Shown here: positions 36,534-47,740 of the stretch, piece after piece
Layout: the number at the start of each line of letters is the position of its first letter
How positions within the stretch are numbered: position 1 is the first letter of the stretch
Origin: Thalassotalea sp. ND16A
GTDB taxonomy: Bacteria; Pseudomonadota; Gammaproteobacteria; Enterobacterales; Alteromonadaceae
Direction: 5' to 3'
Length of the DNA stretch: 56,532 bases
Assembly (NCBI RefSeq): GCF_000764205.1
Contig: NZ_JQDZ01000043.1
Location: forward strand, 1-56,532
The notes under the pieces: generated by a model
Seen by the model: only the letters and a program-made list of their open reading frames with translations
Told to the model about the DNA's origin: nothing
The model's database searches: none
Made by a program: the position numbers and the translations under genes

Positions 36534-36860
36534 ATGAGTTGGTTATTTTTGCTATTTGGCGTAGCCGCAGAAGCTATGTCGCATGTCGCGTTAAAAGAAA
36601 CCGATGGCTTTAGCAAACCACTGCCCAGCCTTTTAGTATTATTAGGTCACCTTGCCGCCTTTATCTTTTTAGGCCAGGCAATGAAGGGCATGCCGGTTGG
36701 CATAGTACACGCGTTATGGGCAGGTCTTGCGGTAATGACAGTAACCATATTATCCACGTTAATCTATCGTCAACACATAGAGCCAACCACTTGGTTTGGC
36801 ATGGCATTTGTCGCCATAGGCGTTGCCTTGATCAATTTATCGCAGGGCCACAACCATTAA
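36534..36860 (+). CDS. SMR-family small multidrug transporter
   Basis: A 108-residue four-helix protein of the EmrE/Gdx family, with the membrane Glu in VAAEAMSHVALK (residue 13) and a GIVHALWAGL helix 3 motif. AAGGAAG precedes the ATG. It exports cations, guanidinium or drugs as a dimer. It lies between the divergent LysR gene and frmA; a functional tie to formaldehyde stress is only positional. Confidence 0.88.
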   Translation: MSWLFLLFGVAAEAMSHVALKETDGFSKPLPSLLVLLGHLAAFIFLGQAMKGMPVGIVHALWAGLAVMTVTILSTLIYRQHIEPTTWFGMAFVAIGVALINLSQGHNH

Positions 36861-36991
36861 TTTATTTTTTAAATCATCTATAAGATGACTGATACCCGCT
36901 ATAATTTTACCAGCATGAATTTTTGTATGTAAAAACTGTAGCAATAGGATAGTTAAATCTATCCAGCCAATTTAAGAGAAATCCAATTTAA

Positions 36992-38173
<1,182 letters not shown>

Positions 38174-38184
38174 TATCCATCAGT

Positions 38185-38227
38185 AAAGCTATGGCTGCCG
38201 GTGTTGTATTAGGGCAGCCATAGCTTT
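38185..38227 (+). terminator. 15-bp stem between frmA and fghA
   Basis: AAAGCTATGGCTGCC and its perfect complement surround a 13-base loop, ending in CTTTTAAAG. Probably a partial terminator or mRNA stabiliser within the operon. Confidence 0.65.
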
Positions 38228-38252
38228 TAAAGTTTAAGGTTGAAAATTTAAT

Positions 38253-39092
38253 ATGAGTTTAGAAAATTTATCCGCCAACAAGAGTTTTGGTGGCTGGCAT
38301 AAGCAGTATCGTCATTATTCGCAATCGCTAAATTGCGATATGCGCTTTGCCATTTACTTGCCGCCACAAGCCAGTAATGGTGCTAAGGTACCGGTATTGT
38401 ATTGGCTTTCAGGGTTAACCTGTAGCGATGAAAACTTTATGCAAAAAGCGGGTGCGCAACGCATTGCGGCAGAGTTAGGCGTAGCGATAGTCGCCCCAGA
38501 TACCAGCCCAAGGGGCGAAGATGTCGCCGATGATGAAGGCTATGACTTAGGCCAGGGGGCTGGCTTTTATGTAAACGCTACGCAAGCGCCCTGGAATCGT
38601 CATTATCGAATGTATGATTATGTGGTGAAGGAATTACCTGAGTTGATTGAAGCTACGTTTCCGGTAAGTAATAAGCGGGCAATTTCAGGTCACTCTATGG
38701 GCGGCCATGGGGCATTAACGATTGCGATGTTAAATCCTGAACGTTATCGCTCAATGTCGGCATTTAGCCCAATTGCCAATCCGGTAAATTGTCCCTGGGG
38801 AATAAAAGCATTTAGCGCCTATTTGGGTGACGATAAAACGACCTGGCTTAAACACGATGCCAGCGAGTTAATGAGCAAGGCCAGCCAATTCGTTCCGGCA
38901 TTGATTGATCAAGGCCAGGGAGATGACTTTCTGGTTGAGCAATTAAAACCGGAAACATTGACGGCAGCGGCTAAGCAAAGTGGCTATCCTATCACCTTAA
39001 ACTTGCAACAAGGCTACGATCATAGCTATTACTTCATTGCCAGTTTTATCGAATCGCACCTGCGCTTTCATGCAACTCACCTGAACAAATAG
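38253..39092 (+). CDS. fghA: S-formylglutathione hydrolase
   Basis: A 279-residue alpha/beta hydrolase of the esterase D type. The nucleophile lies in [10 protein letters not shown] (about 148-157), with an upstream [18 protein letters not shown] block typical of the family and a C-terminal HSYYF carrying the catalytic His. It splits S-formylglutathione to formate and glutathione, completing the detoxification begun by frmA. Confidence 0.95.
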   Translation: MSLENLSANKSFGGWHKQYRHYSQSLNCDMRFAIYLPPQASNGAKVPVLYWLSGLTCSDENFMQKAGAQRIAAELGVAIVAPDTSPRGEDVADDEGYDLGQGAGFYVNATQAPWNRHYRMYDYVVKELPELIEATFPVSNKRAISGHSMGGHGALTIAMLNPERYRSMSAFSPIANPVNCPWGIKAFSAYLGDDKTTWLKHDASELMSKASQFVPALIDQGQGDDFLVEQLKPETLTAAAKQSGYPITLNLQQGYDHSYYFIASFIESHLRFHATHLNK

Positions 39093-39113
39093 TTCTCTAT
39101 TCAACTTGCTATG

Positions 39114-39147
39114 AATGCCATTGATAGTTTCGATGGCATTTCTTCTT
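39114..39147 (+). terminator. Terminator after fghA
   Basis: AATGCCAT pairs with ATGGCATT across an 11-base loop and is followed by TCTTCTT. Moderate strength. Confidence 0.55.
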
Positions 39148-39366
39148 GGTAGCATCTTTTTAGCCAATTATAAGAGAAAACTGTCAGGCAAATTATAGCA
39201 AAGGCGTCTGCATCAATTTTGTTATCCCAGGTATTCACTTATCTAAACGATAGTTGTTAATTAGGAAATGAATAGATAATATGAATTGTGTACAAATAGT
39301 TGTGCCAATACATGGTACTAAAAAGCTATAACTTTACTTAAAATGAAATCATAAAAAGGCAAGTAA

Positions 39367-40785
39367 ATGATTAATGAGTTGGTAAGCTCCATCAACAATG
39401 TTCTGTGGGGCCAAGGCCAGGTATTAATTTATTTGTTACTTTTTGCCGGCTGTTGGTTTTCGTTCAAACTTCGCTTGGTACAACTACTTCAATTCAGGTA
39501 TATGTTTACCGTGATGAAAGGCAGCAGCCAATCAGACAAGTCGGGGATCAGTTCATTTCAAGCCTTGTGTACAGGACTTTCTGCCCGAGTTGGGACGGGT
39601 AACTTAGCCGGTGTTGCTATGGCAATTTCCCTCGGTGGCAGTGGCGCGGTATTCTGGATGTGGGTTATTGCTTTACTAGGCATGGCGACAGGCTTTGCTG
39701 AAAGCGTGCTTGGGCAACTATATAAAGTACGAGATAATCATCAAGAGTTCCGAGGTGGCCCTGCCTATTATATTCGTGCTGGACTCAATAAGCCTTGGCT
39801 GGCGATCCTTTTTTCACTTTGTCTTTTTCTCGGTTACGGCCTGACTTTCAGCGCTATGCAAGCCAACACCATTGCCGATGCTTTAAACAATACCTTTGCT
39901 ATTTCGACTAAGTATTCGGGCGCGGTCATTGTGTTACTCGCGGGTAGCATAGTCGTGGGTGGCATGCGTAGTATCGCTCGGTTTGCCGAGCTTATTGTGC
40001 CCTTTATGGGGTTAGCGTTTGTGGTTACTGCACTTGTTATCACGCTAATGAATATTGAATTATTACCGGCAATGTTCATGGATATCTTTTCTTCTGCTTT
40101 TGGCTTAACTGAGGCTGGGGCAGGAGCTTTAGGCGCGGCCATTAAAAACGGTATTCAGCGCGGCTTATATTCCAATGAAGCCGGGGCAGGAAGCGTTCCT
40201 CATGCAGCTGCAGGTGCATCACCAGTACCTAACCACCCCGTCGCTCAAGGCTATGTGCAAATGCTAGGGGTTTTTTTAGATACCATGGTGTTATGTAGCT
40301 GTACCGCAGTAGTCATTTTGTTATCTGATATTAGCATCAGCGGTGAAATGGAAGGCATTAGGATGACGCAAAATGCGATGACTGCTCATTTTGGCACTGG
40401 CGGAAATTACTTTGTTGCCGCGGCCATCACCTTATTCGCTTTTACTTCGGTGGTTGCCAATTATGCCTATGCAGAAAGCAACCTGCATTTATTCAAACTA
40501 GACAACACCGTTGGCCGGGTACTGTACACCAGCGTTTACTTGATCATGGTATTCTGGGGAGCAAACGCGACGTTAAAACAGGTGTGGGGATTAGCTGACA
40601 TGGCATTAGGCTTAATGACCCTGGTGAATATTTACGCAATTGTTTTACTCACTCCAACAATCGTCAATTTAACCCAGGATTATCTGGCTAAACTCAAAAT
40701 AAATGACCAACCCAGTTTTTCACTTGCGGATGTCGAAATACAGGGAGAAACCGAACCGGGTGTCTGGTCAAAACCTAAACCTTGA
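39367..40785 (+). CDS. Alanine/glycine:cation symporter (AGCS)
   Basis: A 472-residue sodium/alanine symporter with about 11 membrane segments. Family motifs: GLSARVGTGNLAGVA (about 70-84), FRGGPAYYI (about 128-136) and SNEAGAGSVPHAAA (about 271-284). It imports small neutral amino acids with Na+. Single gene, convergent with a LysR gene. Confidence 0.93.
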   Translation: MINELVSSINNVLWGQGQVLIYLLLFAGCWFSFKLRLVQLLQFRYMFTVMKGSSQSDKSGISSFQALCTGLSARVGTGNLAGVAMAISLGGSGAVFWMWVIALLGMATGFAESVLGQLYKVRDNHQEFRGGPAYYIRAGLNKPWLAILFSLCLFLGYGLTFSAMQANTIADALNNTFAISTKYSGAVIVLLAGSIVVGGMRSIARFAELIVPFMGLAFVVTALVITLMNIELLPAMFMDIFSSAFGLTEAGAGALGAAIKNGIQRGLYSNEAGAGSVPHAAAGASPVPNHPVAQGYVQMLGVFLDTMVLCSCTAVVILLSDISISGEMEGIRMTQNAMTAHFGTGGNYFVAAAITLFAFTSVVANYAYAESNLHLFKLDNTVGRVLYTSVYLIMVFWGANATLKQVWGLADMALGLMTLVNIYAIVLLTPTIVNLTQDYLAKLKINDQPSFSLADVEIQGETEPGVWSKPKP

Positions 40786-40813
40786 TGGAGTTCAGCCAGT
40801 TAATTAACCGAAA

Positions 40814-41737
40814 TTAATTTTTAGCAGCGCTAACGAAAAAGTTTTCGGACTTGGTATTATCATCTAACAGTGTTTTTAATTCAGTATATAGCCAAGTCAT
40901 CGCCGGACCTTTACCCTTATTTTTCGGCGTTACTATTTCTACCGGCGTATTCCAGGCCTTATGATCGAATACCACGGGTAGTATTGTGAATGCCTTCTGC
41001 TCTAGGTTAGTTAATACATAATGTGCGGGCAAATATGACCAACCTATGCCTTGAGAAACCAGGTACATGATGGTGTCGATGCTGTTTGCCCACCAGGCAT
41101 TTGCCGACATTAAAGAATTTTGCTCTGACACTTCTCCCGACTCTCCTCTTTGCACTATTTGGCGGTGCGGCAATAAGTCGACAGCGCGAACTCTCTTTAA
41201 CTGGCTTAATGGATGCGCCTTATGACAAACGGCATAGAAGGGCAAACTGCCGATATAACAAACATCAACATCATTTCTCAGTGATCCGCCTGAAAACATT
41301 AAGCCAATATCTGCGCGACCACTCTTTATTCGTTGCGCAACATCGGTACCTGCTACCGTGATGATTTCAATTGCGGTTGCCGGAAATTTTTCGCCAAAAG
41401 CCGTCAATATCTTGGTGAAAGAGGGCATTAACAGCGCGTTATCTAAGGCCAGGCTAAGGCCAGATTCTTCTTGCCGGCCCAAAGCTTCAGCAGCAGAGTT
41501 TAACTCCAGCGCCTGTTGGATCACCGCTTTAGCATGAGCAAGTAATTGCTCTCCCTCACTGGTCAGGCTTGGCTTTCTTGTTGATCTGTCGAACAGTTCG
41601 GTGCCCAGTTCGACTTCTAAATTGGCAATTCCCTGACTTACCGCAGATTGTACTTTGCCTAACTTTCTGGCGCACGCTGAGAAAGAGCCGGTATCAACGG
41701 TTTCGACAAACATTCTGAGTTGTTCAATGTTTAACAT
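40814..41737 (-). CDS. LysR-family transcriptional regulator
   Basis: A 307-residue LysR regulator: LNIEQLRMFVETVDTGSFSA start, helix-turn-helix ACARKLGKVQSAVSQGIANLE, and a C-terminal effector domain. It diverges from the PACE-like gene at 41823 with 85 bases between. This arrangement is common for LysR regulators of PACE efflux pumps (AceR-AceI type). Confidence 0.88.
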   Translation of the reverse strand: MLNIEQLRMFVETVDTGSFSACARKLGKVQSAVSQGIANLEVELGTELFDRSTRKPSLTSEGEQLLAHAKAVIQQALELNSAAEALGRQEESGLSLALDNALLMPSFTKILTAFGEKFPATAIEIITVAGTDVAQRIKSGRADIGLMFSGGSLRNDVDVCYIGSLPFYAVCHKAHPLSQLKRVRAVDLLPHRQIVQRGESGEVSEQNSLMSANAWWANSIDTIMYLVSQGIGWSYLPAHYVLTNLEQKAFTILPVVFDHKAWNTPVEIVTPKNKGKGPAMTWLYTELKTLLDDNTKSENFFVSAAKN

Positions 41738-41822
41738 ATCACTAAAACTGATGGTAACTAATTTGTATCATTTAATTATACTGATACTATACGGCAATTC
41801 AACCCCGTAAGAGGATCTCCTA

Positions 41823-42101
41823 ATGAGCGTAAAAGAACGAATATTCCACAGTTTTATGTTTGAACTGGTGGCGTTATTGCTATTAACCATAGCCGTAGTT
41901 TTATTTACCGATAAAAACGCCTTAGGAATGTCAGGCCTTGCGTTGGCAATCTCGTTGCTTATGTGGGTCTTAGCATTAGACTTTATTACCGTGCTGCTAT
42001 TGGATATTGGCTTTGTAGTCTTCTGCTGTTTCTACGCAATTGTATTTAATTGGCTTTACGATAAAGCACGAGCACATTGGTTATTATACCAGTTCGCGTA
42101 A
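41823..42101 (+). CDS. Shortened PACE-family (AceI-like) efflux protein
   Basis: A 92-residue membrane protein. The first 50 residues match the start of the first BTP domain (ERIFHSFMFELVALLLLT, then ALGMSGLALAISLLMWV). The last 35 match the end of the second BTP domain (LLLDIGFVVFCCFYAIVFNWLYDKAR). Normal PACE proteins have two BTP domains, four helices and about 140-150 residues, so about 50 central residues are missing. It may be a deletion derivative, functional or not. The frame is intact, AGGA precedes the ATG, and the divergent LysR partner is present. Confidence 0.75.
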   Translation: MSVKERIFHSFMFELVALLLLTIAVVLFTDKNALGMSGLALAISLLMWVLALDFITVLLLDIGFVVFCCFYAIVFNWLYDKARAHWLLYQFA

Positions 42102-42225
42102 TGAAGTGATCAATTGAGAATGATATAGAAAGTTTTAGAACAACTGAAATTTTAAATAGATAGTTATTCATATCTTTTTGAAATTTCAGGAAGTTATCAA
42201 GCTTTATATACGTTCCCGAAGGGTT

Positions 42226-42248
42226 ACTCATATGTTGTTTATATGAGT
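42226..42248. other. Small hairpin upstream of the EamA locus
   Basis: ACTCATAT and ATATGAGT flank a 7-base loop. No T run. It sits in the 250-base gap between the PACE-like and EamA loci; role unknown. Confidence 0.4.
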
Positions 42249-42351
42249 GACTCAATGACCAGATCATTATACGGATTGGTATTATGCGCTTCAAAAAAAT
42301 CACCAGCCGCAATTAACGCTTCTATTTAGCACTCTTGGAATTTTTGAACTT

Positions 42352-43292
42352 ATGATTCATACCCCCCTTCAAGCCCTTTTTGCTTTGCTACTGGTTAACT
42401 TCATATGGGGGGTAGGCTTTGTGGTGATAGACGATGCAATCAATGTCATGCCGGTGAATACCTTTAACGCTTTTCGCTTTGCTATCGCCACATTAGTGTT
42501 ATTGCCGATGTATTTTATCAGTCGCAAATCAACGAAAGACAAAGCAGAAAATAGTTCGTTGAGCCTGCTAAAAACCGGCTTTGGCTTAGGCATATTGTTA
42601 TTTTTAGGGTTTTCGCTGCAAGCCGAAGGCATGCTCTATACCAGCGTTTCCAATGCTGGCTTCATTACCGGCATGTGTGTGCCTTTAGTGCCGGTTTTAG
42701 GTTTTTTAACAGAAAAGTCGGTAAAGAAGTTTGGATAAGTGCGGTCGTGGCAACTATTGGCCTGTACTTTTTAACGGTTGGCGATAAGTTAGAGATTAAT
42801 AAAGGAGATATCTTAGTTGCCATAAGCGCGCTTTGTTATGCCGTCCACATCACGATGATGGGCAAGTATAGTCGACGTTTTTCGGCAATTCCATTGAGTA
42901 TCGTTCAGCTAGGCGCTGTTGCCTGTTACAGCGCATTAGCTGCTTGCTTTGAAAGTTCTGCTCAGATGAATGCGCATTACGAGCCGCTCATCGTTCAATT
43001 AAGCCATTGGAATGTTATTGGTGCGATCCTCTATTCTGGCATATTTGCCAGCGCCTTTGCTTACTATGTTCAAACCGCGAGCCAAAGATTGCTCGAGCCT
43101 GATAAAGTCGCGCTTACTTTTGCGCTAGAGCCTATCATTGCCCATGTTGCTGCATTTATCTTTTTGGCTGAGCACATCGGCGTAAAAGGTTGGTTGGGTT
43201 GCTGTTTGATTATTGCCGGAATGCTGTATTCTGAGTTGGGCACGAAACGCGTGACCAAAATGCGAGCGCTCGATCAGGTTGCTTCATCATAA
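42352..43292 (+). pseudogene. EamA/DMT-family transporter, frameshifted
   Basis: Two overlapping frames together encode a full 10-helix drug/metabolite transporter of about 312 residues. Frame one (to 42738) covers helices 1-4 and ends after LVPVLGFLT. Frame two resumes with FFNRKVGKEVWISAVVATIG and runs to 43292. Adding one T to the T6 run at 42702-42707 restores a continuous ...VLGFFNRKVGK... reading. Possible causes: true inactivation, phase variation at the T run, or sequencing error. It may export amino acids or metabolites. Convergent with the LysR gene at 43287, overlapping by six bases. Confidence 0.85.
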
Positions 43293-44192
43293 TATTTCTT
43301 CTTCAATAATGTTTGTTTTAATAATATCAACTAACGCCTGAGCCGTGGAAGACAGTGGAATTCGCCTTTTTTTGACAATGCCCACTCGACGGCTTACCAG
43401 CGGCGATTCAAGCGGACGCCACACTACCCCTTGTGATTGTAATTGCGGCTTGCATAATGATGGCATGATACTAATGCCTAGCTGCTCCGCAATCATTTTT
43501 CCGATCGTCGCTAATTGATTGGTTTCAAATTCTATATTTAAACGAATATCACTTGCGGTTAAGGCTTTTTCAATCAGCTCGCGAATGCTGGATGGCTTTT
43601 GTAAGGCGATCAGTGGGTATTGTGCAATCGCCTGCCAAGACACACTTTTATGTGTTAATAGTGGGTGCTTTTGCGGCAGTGCGACGATAAAGTTGTCGCT
43701 AAACAAAGGAAAGAAGGTAAGATCGTCACAATCTCCCGGGTCAAAAGTGATAGCAAGCTCTACCCGCCCAGCTCGTACCATAGCAACCGTATCTTCGGCG
43801 ATTACATCATGAACTTTGATATTGATGTTCGGATGTTTATCGCGAAACAGCCGGATATAGCCTGGCAATAAACTACTGCCAAATGACGGCATTGCGGCAA
43901 CCGCTAACTTCCCACGCTTTAACGAGAATAAATCGTTCAAGTCATTGAAAGCAGTGTCCCAGTCGTTGAGTAACCGTTTTGCCGTCGGGTAAAATTCTTT
44001 CCCTTCTGGTGTTAGCACAGAGGTTTTAGTAGAACGGATCAATAACTTGCCACCAATACTCTGCTCTAAATTTTTTATCGCTATACTTAAGGCGGGTTGC
44101 GATAGGTGCAATAACACACACGCTTCAGCGAAATTTCCTGAAGCAACAACAGTAACAAAGGCTCGCAATTGTTTTATCGTGGCATTATTCAT
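43287..44192 (-). CDS. LysR-family transcriptional regulator
   Basis: A 301-residue LysR regulator. Helix-turn-helix region GNFAEACVLLHLSQPALSIAIKNLE is at about 18-42 (in two parts), and the C-terminal domain is of the PBP2 type. It diverges from the CoA-transferase operon with about 135 bases between. An AATCATGATT dyad at about 44270 and neighbouring AATCAAT repeats are candidate binding sites. Probable activator of acetoacetate or short-chain acid use. Confidence 0.9.
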   Translation of the reverse strand: MNNATIKQLRAFVTVVASGNFAEACVLLHLSQPALSIAIKNLEQSIGGKLLIRSTKTSVLTPEGKEFYPTAKRLLNDWDTAFNDLNDLFSLKRGKLAVAAMPSFGSSLLPGYIRLFRDKHPNINIKVHDVIAEDTVAMVRAGRVELAITFDPGDCDDLTFFPLFSDNFIVALPQKHPLLTHKSVSWQAIAQYPLIALQKPSSIRELIEKALTASDIRLNIEFETNQLATIGKMIAEQLGISIMPSLCKPQLQSQGVVWRPLESPLVSRRVGIVKKRRIPLSSTAQALVDIIKTNIIEEEIL

Positions 44193-44329
44193 AACGAACC
44201 TGTTTTTAACTGAGTAAATATTTAAATTTTTTATTAATTGTTATAAAAAATCAATTTGATAAATATTTAATCATGATTGATTATTACAATCAATATTTTT
44301 GCAGAATAACCCTGATAAGGATTAACGAT

Positions 44330-45031
44330 ATGTCTGGTTTTGACAAAGTAGTGACAAGCTACGAAGAAGCAATGGCGGGTCTTGAAGATAACATGACCGT
44401 GATTGCCGGTGGTTTTGGTTTATGTGGCATTCCTGAAGGGTTAATTGCCCAAATACAAAAAATGGGTACCAAAGGCCTTACGGTTGCCTCGAATAACTGT
44501 GGTGTTGATGACTTTGGCTTAGGGTTGTTATTGCCAAATCGTCAAATCAAAAAAATTATCGCTTCCTACGTTGGTGAAAACGCAGAATTTGAACGTCAAA
44601 TGATGGCGGGAGAATTAGAAGTTGAGTTGACACCACAGGGTACACTCGCTGAAAAAATGCGGGCTGGTGGCGCTGGTATCCCTGCATTTTTCACTGCAAC
44701 TGGTGTAGGTACGCCTGTCGCGGAAGGCAAAGAAGAGCGTAACATCAATGGCAGAGATTATATTCTGGAAGAGTCTCTTACCGGTGATTTTGCCATCGTA
44801 AAGGCATGGAAAGCAGACCGTTACGGTAATTTAGTTTTCCGCCATACCGCGCGTAACTTCAACCCTATGGCGGCAACTGCCGGTAAGATCACAGTGGTAG
44901 AAGTGGAAGAGATTGTTGAACCGGGTGAGTTAGATCCTAATGAAATCCATACCCCAGGTATTTATGTGAACCGTTTAATCAAAGGCAACTTTGAAAAACG
45001 CATCGAACAACGCACCGTGCGTTCAGCTTAA
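44330..45031 (+). CDS. 3-oxoacid CoA-transferase subunit A
   Basis: A 233-residue alpha subunit of a family I CoA-transferase. [16 protein letters not shown] is at about 22-37, and [10 protein letters not shown] near 180. The start at 44330 has AAGGA at eight bases; the longer frame from 44273 is not needed. With subunit B it moves CoA from succinyl-CoA to acetoacetate (or a related oxoacid). It is the first of three genes ending in a thiolase. Confidence 0.93.
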   Translation: MSGFDKVVTSYEEAMAGLEDNMTVIAGGFGLCGIPEGLIAQIQKMGTKGLTVASNNCGVDDFGLGLLLPNRQIKKIIASYVGENAEFERQMMAGELEVELTPQGTLAEKMRAGGAGIPAFFTATGVGTPVAEGKEERNINGRDYILEESLTGDFAIVKAWKADRYGNLVFRHTARNFNPMAATAGKITVVEVEEIVEPGELDPNEIHTPGIYVNRLIKGNFEKRIEQRTVRSA

Positions 45032-45041
45032 GGAGAAGAAC

Positions 45042-45698
45042 ATGGCTTTAACTCGTGAACAATTGGCGCAACGTGTAGCGCAAGAATTACAAGACGGTTT
45101 CTACGTGAACCTTGGTATTGGCATTCCCACCTTAGTGGCAAACTTTGTACCGGAAGGTATGGAAGTAATGCTGCAATCTGAAAATGGTTTATTAGGCATG
45201 GGCCAATTTCCAACCGAAGATGAAATTGATGCCGATTTGATCAATGCCGGTAAACAAACGGTAACCATGGCTACCGGTGCATCACTATTTGATAGCGCTG
45301 AATCCTTTGCCATGATCCGTGGTGGCCATGTTGATTTAACCGTGCTTGGTGCCTTTGAAGTCGATGTTAACGGTAATATTGCGTCTTATATGATCCCTGG
45401 AAAATTGATTAAAGGGATGGGCGGCGCGATGGATTTAGTGGCTGGTGCGGAAAACATCATAGTGACGATGACGCATGCCTCGAAACATGGCGTGTCAAAA
45501 CTGCTAAGCAACTGTACCTTGCCATTAACGGGCAGAGGCTGTATCAAAAAAGTGTTGACTGACCTTGCTTACATTGAAATTAAAGACGGCATGTTTCACT
45601 TACTCGAAAGAGCCCCGGGGGTAACTGTTGAACAAATTATTGAATTGACCGCCGGAGAACTGGTGGTTCCTGAAAACGTTCCGGAGATGAATGTTTAG
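45042..45698 (+). CDS. 3-oxoacid CoA-transferase subunit B
   Basis: A 218-residue beta subunit. GIGIPTLVANFVPEG lies near residue 24, and the catalytic Glu in QSENGLLGMG near 46. AAGGAG precedes ATG 45042, which starts ten bases after subunit A ends. The C-terminal ERAPGVTVEQIIELTAGEL is typical. Confidence 0.94.
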   Translation: MALTREQLAQRVAQELQDGFYVNLGIGIPTLVANFVPEGMEVMLQSENGLLGMGQFPTEDEIDADLINAGKQTVTMATGASLFDSAESFAMIRGGHVDLTVLGAFEVDVNGNIASYMIPGKLIKGMGGAMDLVAGAENIIVTMTHASKHGVSKLLSNCTLPLTGRGCIKKVLTDLAYIEIKDGMFHLLERAPGVTVEQIIELTAGELVVPENVPEMNV

Positions 45699-45768
45699 TA
45701 AGGTCATTAAGTGATGTTGTAAAAACTTCCTTTGCTTGTATAAGCAGTTTCAAATTTGAGAGAATGAT

Positions 45769-46953
45769 ATGTCTAAAAGAGAAGTGGTTTTTTTAAGTGG
45801 TGTGCGTACTGCTATTGCGGATTTTGGTGGTTCTTTAAAAGGCGTTGCGCCTACAGAACTGGCCGGCCAAATGGTAAGCGAAGCGGTAAAACGAGCGGGT
45901 GTTAATTCTGCAGATGTTGGCCATTGTGTCATTGGTAATGTGACCCATTCAGACCGACGTGACATGTACATGAGCCGAGTTGCCGCGCTTAAAGGTGGCT
46001 TACCAGAATCAACCCCGGCACTAACGGTAAACCGGTTATGTGGCTCAGGTTTACAAGCGGTGATCTCGGCCGCGCAACTGTTATTATTAGACGATTGTGA
46101 TGTCGCGGTTGCCGGTGGCGCAGAATCTATGTCACGAGTGCCGTATTGGTCTCCGTCTACCCGTTTTGGCAGCAAAATGGGGGATAGCCAATTAGTCGAT
46201 CCGATGGTTGGCGCCTTAACTTGTCCAATTAATGATATTCACATGGGGATCACGGCTGAAAATGTGGCCGAGCAATGGCAAGTTAGCCGGGAAGATCAAG
46301 ATGAAGCTGCGGCCGAGTCGCATCGTAGGGCACAACAAGCGATTGAAGAAAATCGTTTCGATAGTCAAATTGTGCCCGTTGAACTGAAATCTCGCAAAGG
46401 GGTAATTTCATACACAACCGATGAACATGTTCGCTTTGATTGTACGGTAGCTGACATGGCCAAACTACGTCCGGTATTTAAGAAAGACGGCACGGTAACT
46501 GCTGGCAATGCGTCGGGTATCAACGATGCCGCAGCGGCTTTGGTGATGGCTGATAGTGAATTTGCTGCGGCAAATGGCTTAAAACCGCTAGCTAAGCTTG
46601 TCGGTTACGCTTTTGCTGGCGTTGCGCCACAAGTGATGGGTATTGGTCCGGTTCCTGCGGTAAATAAACTACTGGCGAAAACCGGTATCAACAAAGATGA
46701 TATTGACGTTTGGGAAATTAATGAAGCCTTTGCTGCACAAGCATTAGCGGTATGTCGGGAATTAGAGTTAGACATGGACAAAGTTAACCCTAACGGCTCA
46801 GGTATCTCATTAGGCCATCCCATTGGCGCAACCGGTGCATTGATCACTGTAAAAGCTATCCATGAACTCAATCGGGTTCAAGGAAAATATGCGGTTATTA
46901 CTATGTGTATTGGCGGCGGACAAGGTATCGCGGCCCTAATTGAGCGGGTGTAG
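45769..46953 (+). CDS. Acetyl-CoA C-acetyltransferase (thiolase)
   Basis: A 394-residue thiolase. The nucleophile Cys is in NRLCGSGLQAV (about 85-95), with NEAFAAQALAV near 316, GHPIGATGAL near 348 and the second Cys in CIGGGQG near 379. It cleaves acetoacetyl-CoA to two acetyl-CoA. With the CoA-transferase it forms an acetoacetate-degradation unit. A wider 3-oxoacyl-CoA range (beta-ketoadipyl type) cannot be excluded. Confidence 0.93.
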   Translation: MSKREVVFLSGVRTAIADFGGSLKGVAPTELAGQMVSEAVKRAGVNSADVGHCVIGNVTHSDRRDMYMSRVAALKGGLPESTPALTVNRLCGSGLQAVISAAQLLLLDDCDVAVAGGAESMSRVPYWSPSTRFGSKMGDSQLVDPMVGALTCPINDIHMGITAENVAEQWQVSREDQDEAAAESHRRAQQAIEENRFDSQIVPVELKSRKGVISYTTDEHVRFDCTVADMAKLRPVFKKDGTVTAGNASGINDAAAALVMADSEFAAANGLKPLAKLVGYAFAGVAPQVMGIGPVPAVNKLLAKTGINKDDIDVWEINEAFAAQALAVCRELELDMDKVNPNGSGISLGHPIGATGALITVKAIHELNRVQGKYAVITMCIGGGQGIAALIERV

Positions 46954-47007
46954 GTACGAGCACTATAGTTTAAAAAACTGGGTGCTCTGTCTGAGCTGAT
47001 ACGTAGT

Positions 47008-47037
47008 AAGGGATCTACACGATCCCTTTTTTGTTTT
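47008..47037 (+). terminator. Terminator after the thiolase gene
   Basis: AAGGGATC pairs with GATCCCTT over TACAC and is followed by TTTTGTTTTTTG. A classic intrinsic terminator. Confidence 0.88.
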
Positions 47038-47172
47038 TTGTTTTCTGTAAATATCAATATGTTATAAAAACATAAACGCCATAAAAAGTTACAGGATAAA
47101 AGTATTTCTAGTCAAAACTCAATAGCTTAAGGTGTATTGTCTATTTTACTATCACCGTAGTTAAATGATCAA

Positions 47173-47361
47173 TTAGGGGGAGGTATCAAACGACAGACAG
47201 GTACTCATCTCATCTTTTAAACCAAACTCAGCATCATGATATAGCCCGAGCAACAACTTATGGTGACTATCTGGCTCAACTGCCAGTAATTTATCAAGGC
47301 TTAACTGAGCTTTCATTAATTGTGCACTCGACTCTTTATTTAACCGTTTGTTATGCGGCTT
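47173..47361 (-). pseudogene. Orphan C-terminal coding fragment
   Basis: A 62-codon minus-strand stretch, KPHNKRLNKESSAQLMKAQ then SLDKLLAVEPDSHHKLLLGL and ending SFDTSP-stop. It has protein-like, helical composition but a stop directly upstream and no start. It looks like the tail of a gene cut off at the edge of the cassette array. GTTATGC at its upstream edge (47350) resembles the outer box of the attC sites, hinting that cassette recombination or deletion removed the rest. Family not recognised. Confidence 0.4.
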
Positions 47362-47398
47362 TTAAAACCAAACCTTTCGATTGATTAAGAATAACTAG

Positions 47399-47740
47399 CT
47401 ATCTCTGAACTATTTGTCCAAGTGGGCTCATTACCAATAAAGCCAATAAAAAAGACCAAAACGCCAATGAGTAAGATGAATATTTAATAGTTAAAAGAGT
47501 AAATTTATCACTAGAGTTTTCATAAATACTCAAACCCCAAATTAAAGTAATTATCGAAGCAGCAAAAGTGAATATTGTCATACCAACACTTAAAGTTGTG
47601 TACCCATCATTACTATAACCATAGAATTTGTACCATTGCCACGATGCATGAATAATCCTTTCCCCAATACCGTAACATTGGATTACTGCAATTGTAGCTA
47701 TAAAGATGGCAAGAAAACGATGCATACTTTCCTTAGGCAT
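47399..47740 (-). CDS. Membrane protein, distal end of the cassette array
   Basis: About 113 residues with four hydrophobic helices. I do not recognise the family. The longest frame begins at 47803 inside an attC-like site, so ATG 47740 or ATG 47725 (AAGGA just upstream) is more likely. No clear attC follows its stop, so it is either the last, eroded cassette or the first ordinary gene beyond the array. Confidence 0.55.
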   Translation of the reverse strand: MPKESMHRFLAIFIATIAVIQCYGIGERIIHASWQWYKFYGYSNDGYTTLSVGMTIFTFAASIITLIWGLSIYENSSDKFTLLTIKYSSYSLAFWSFLLALLVMSPLGQIVQR

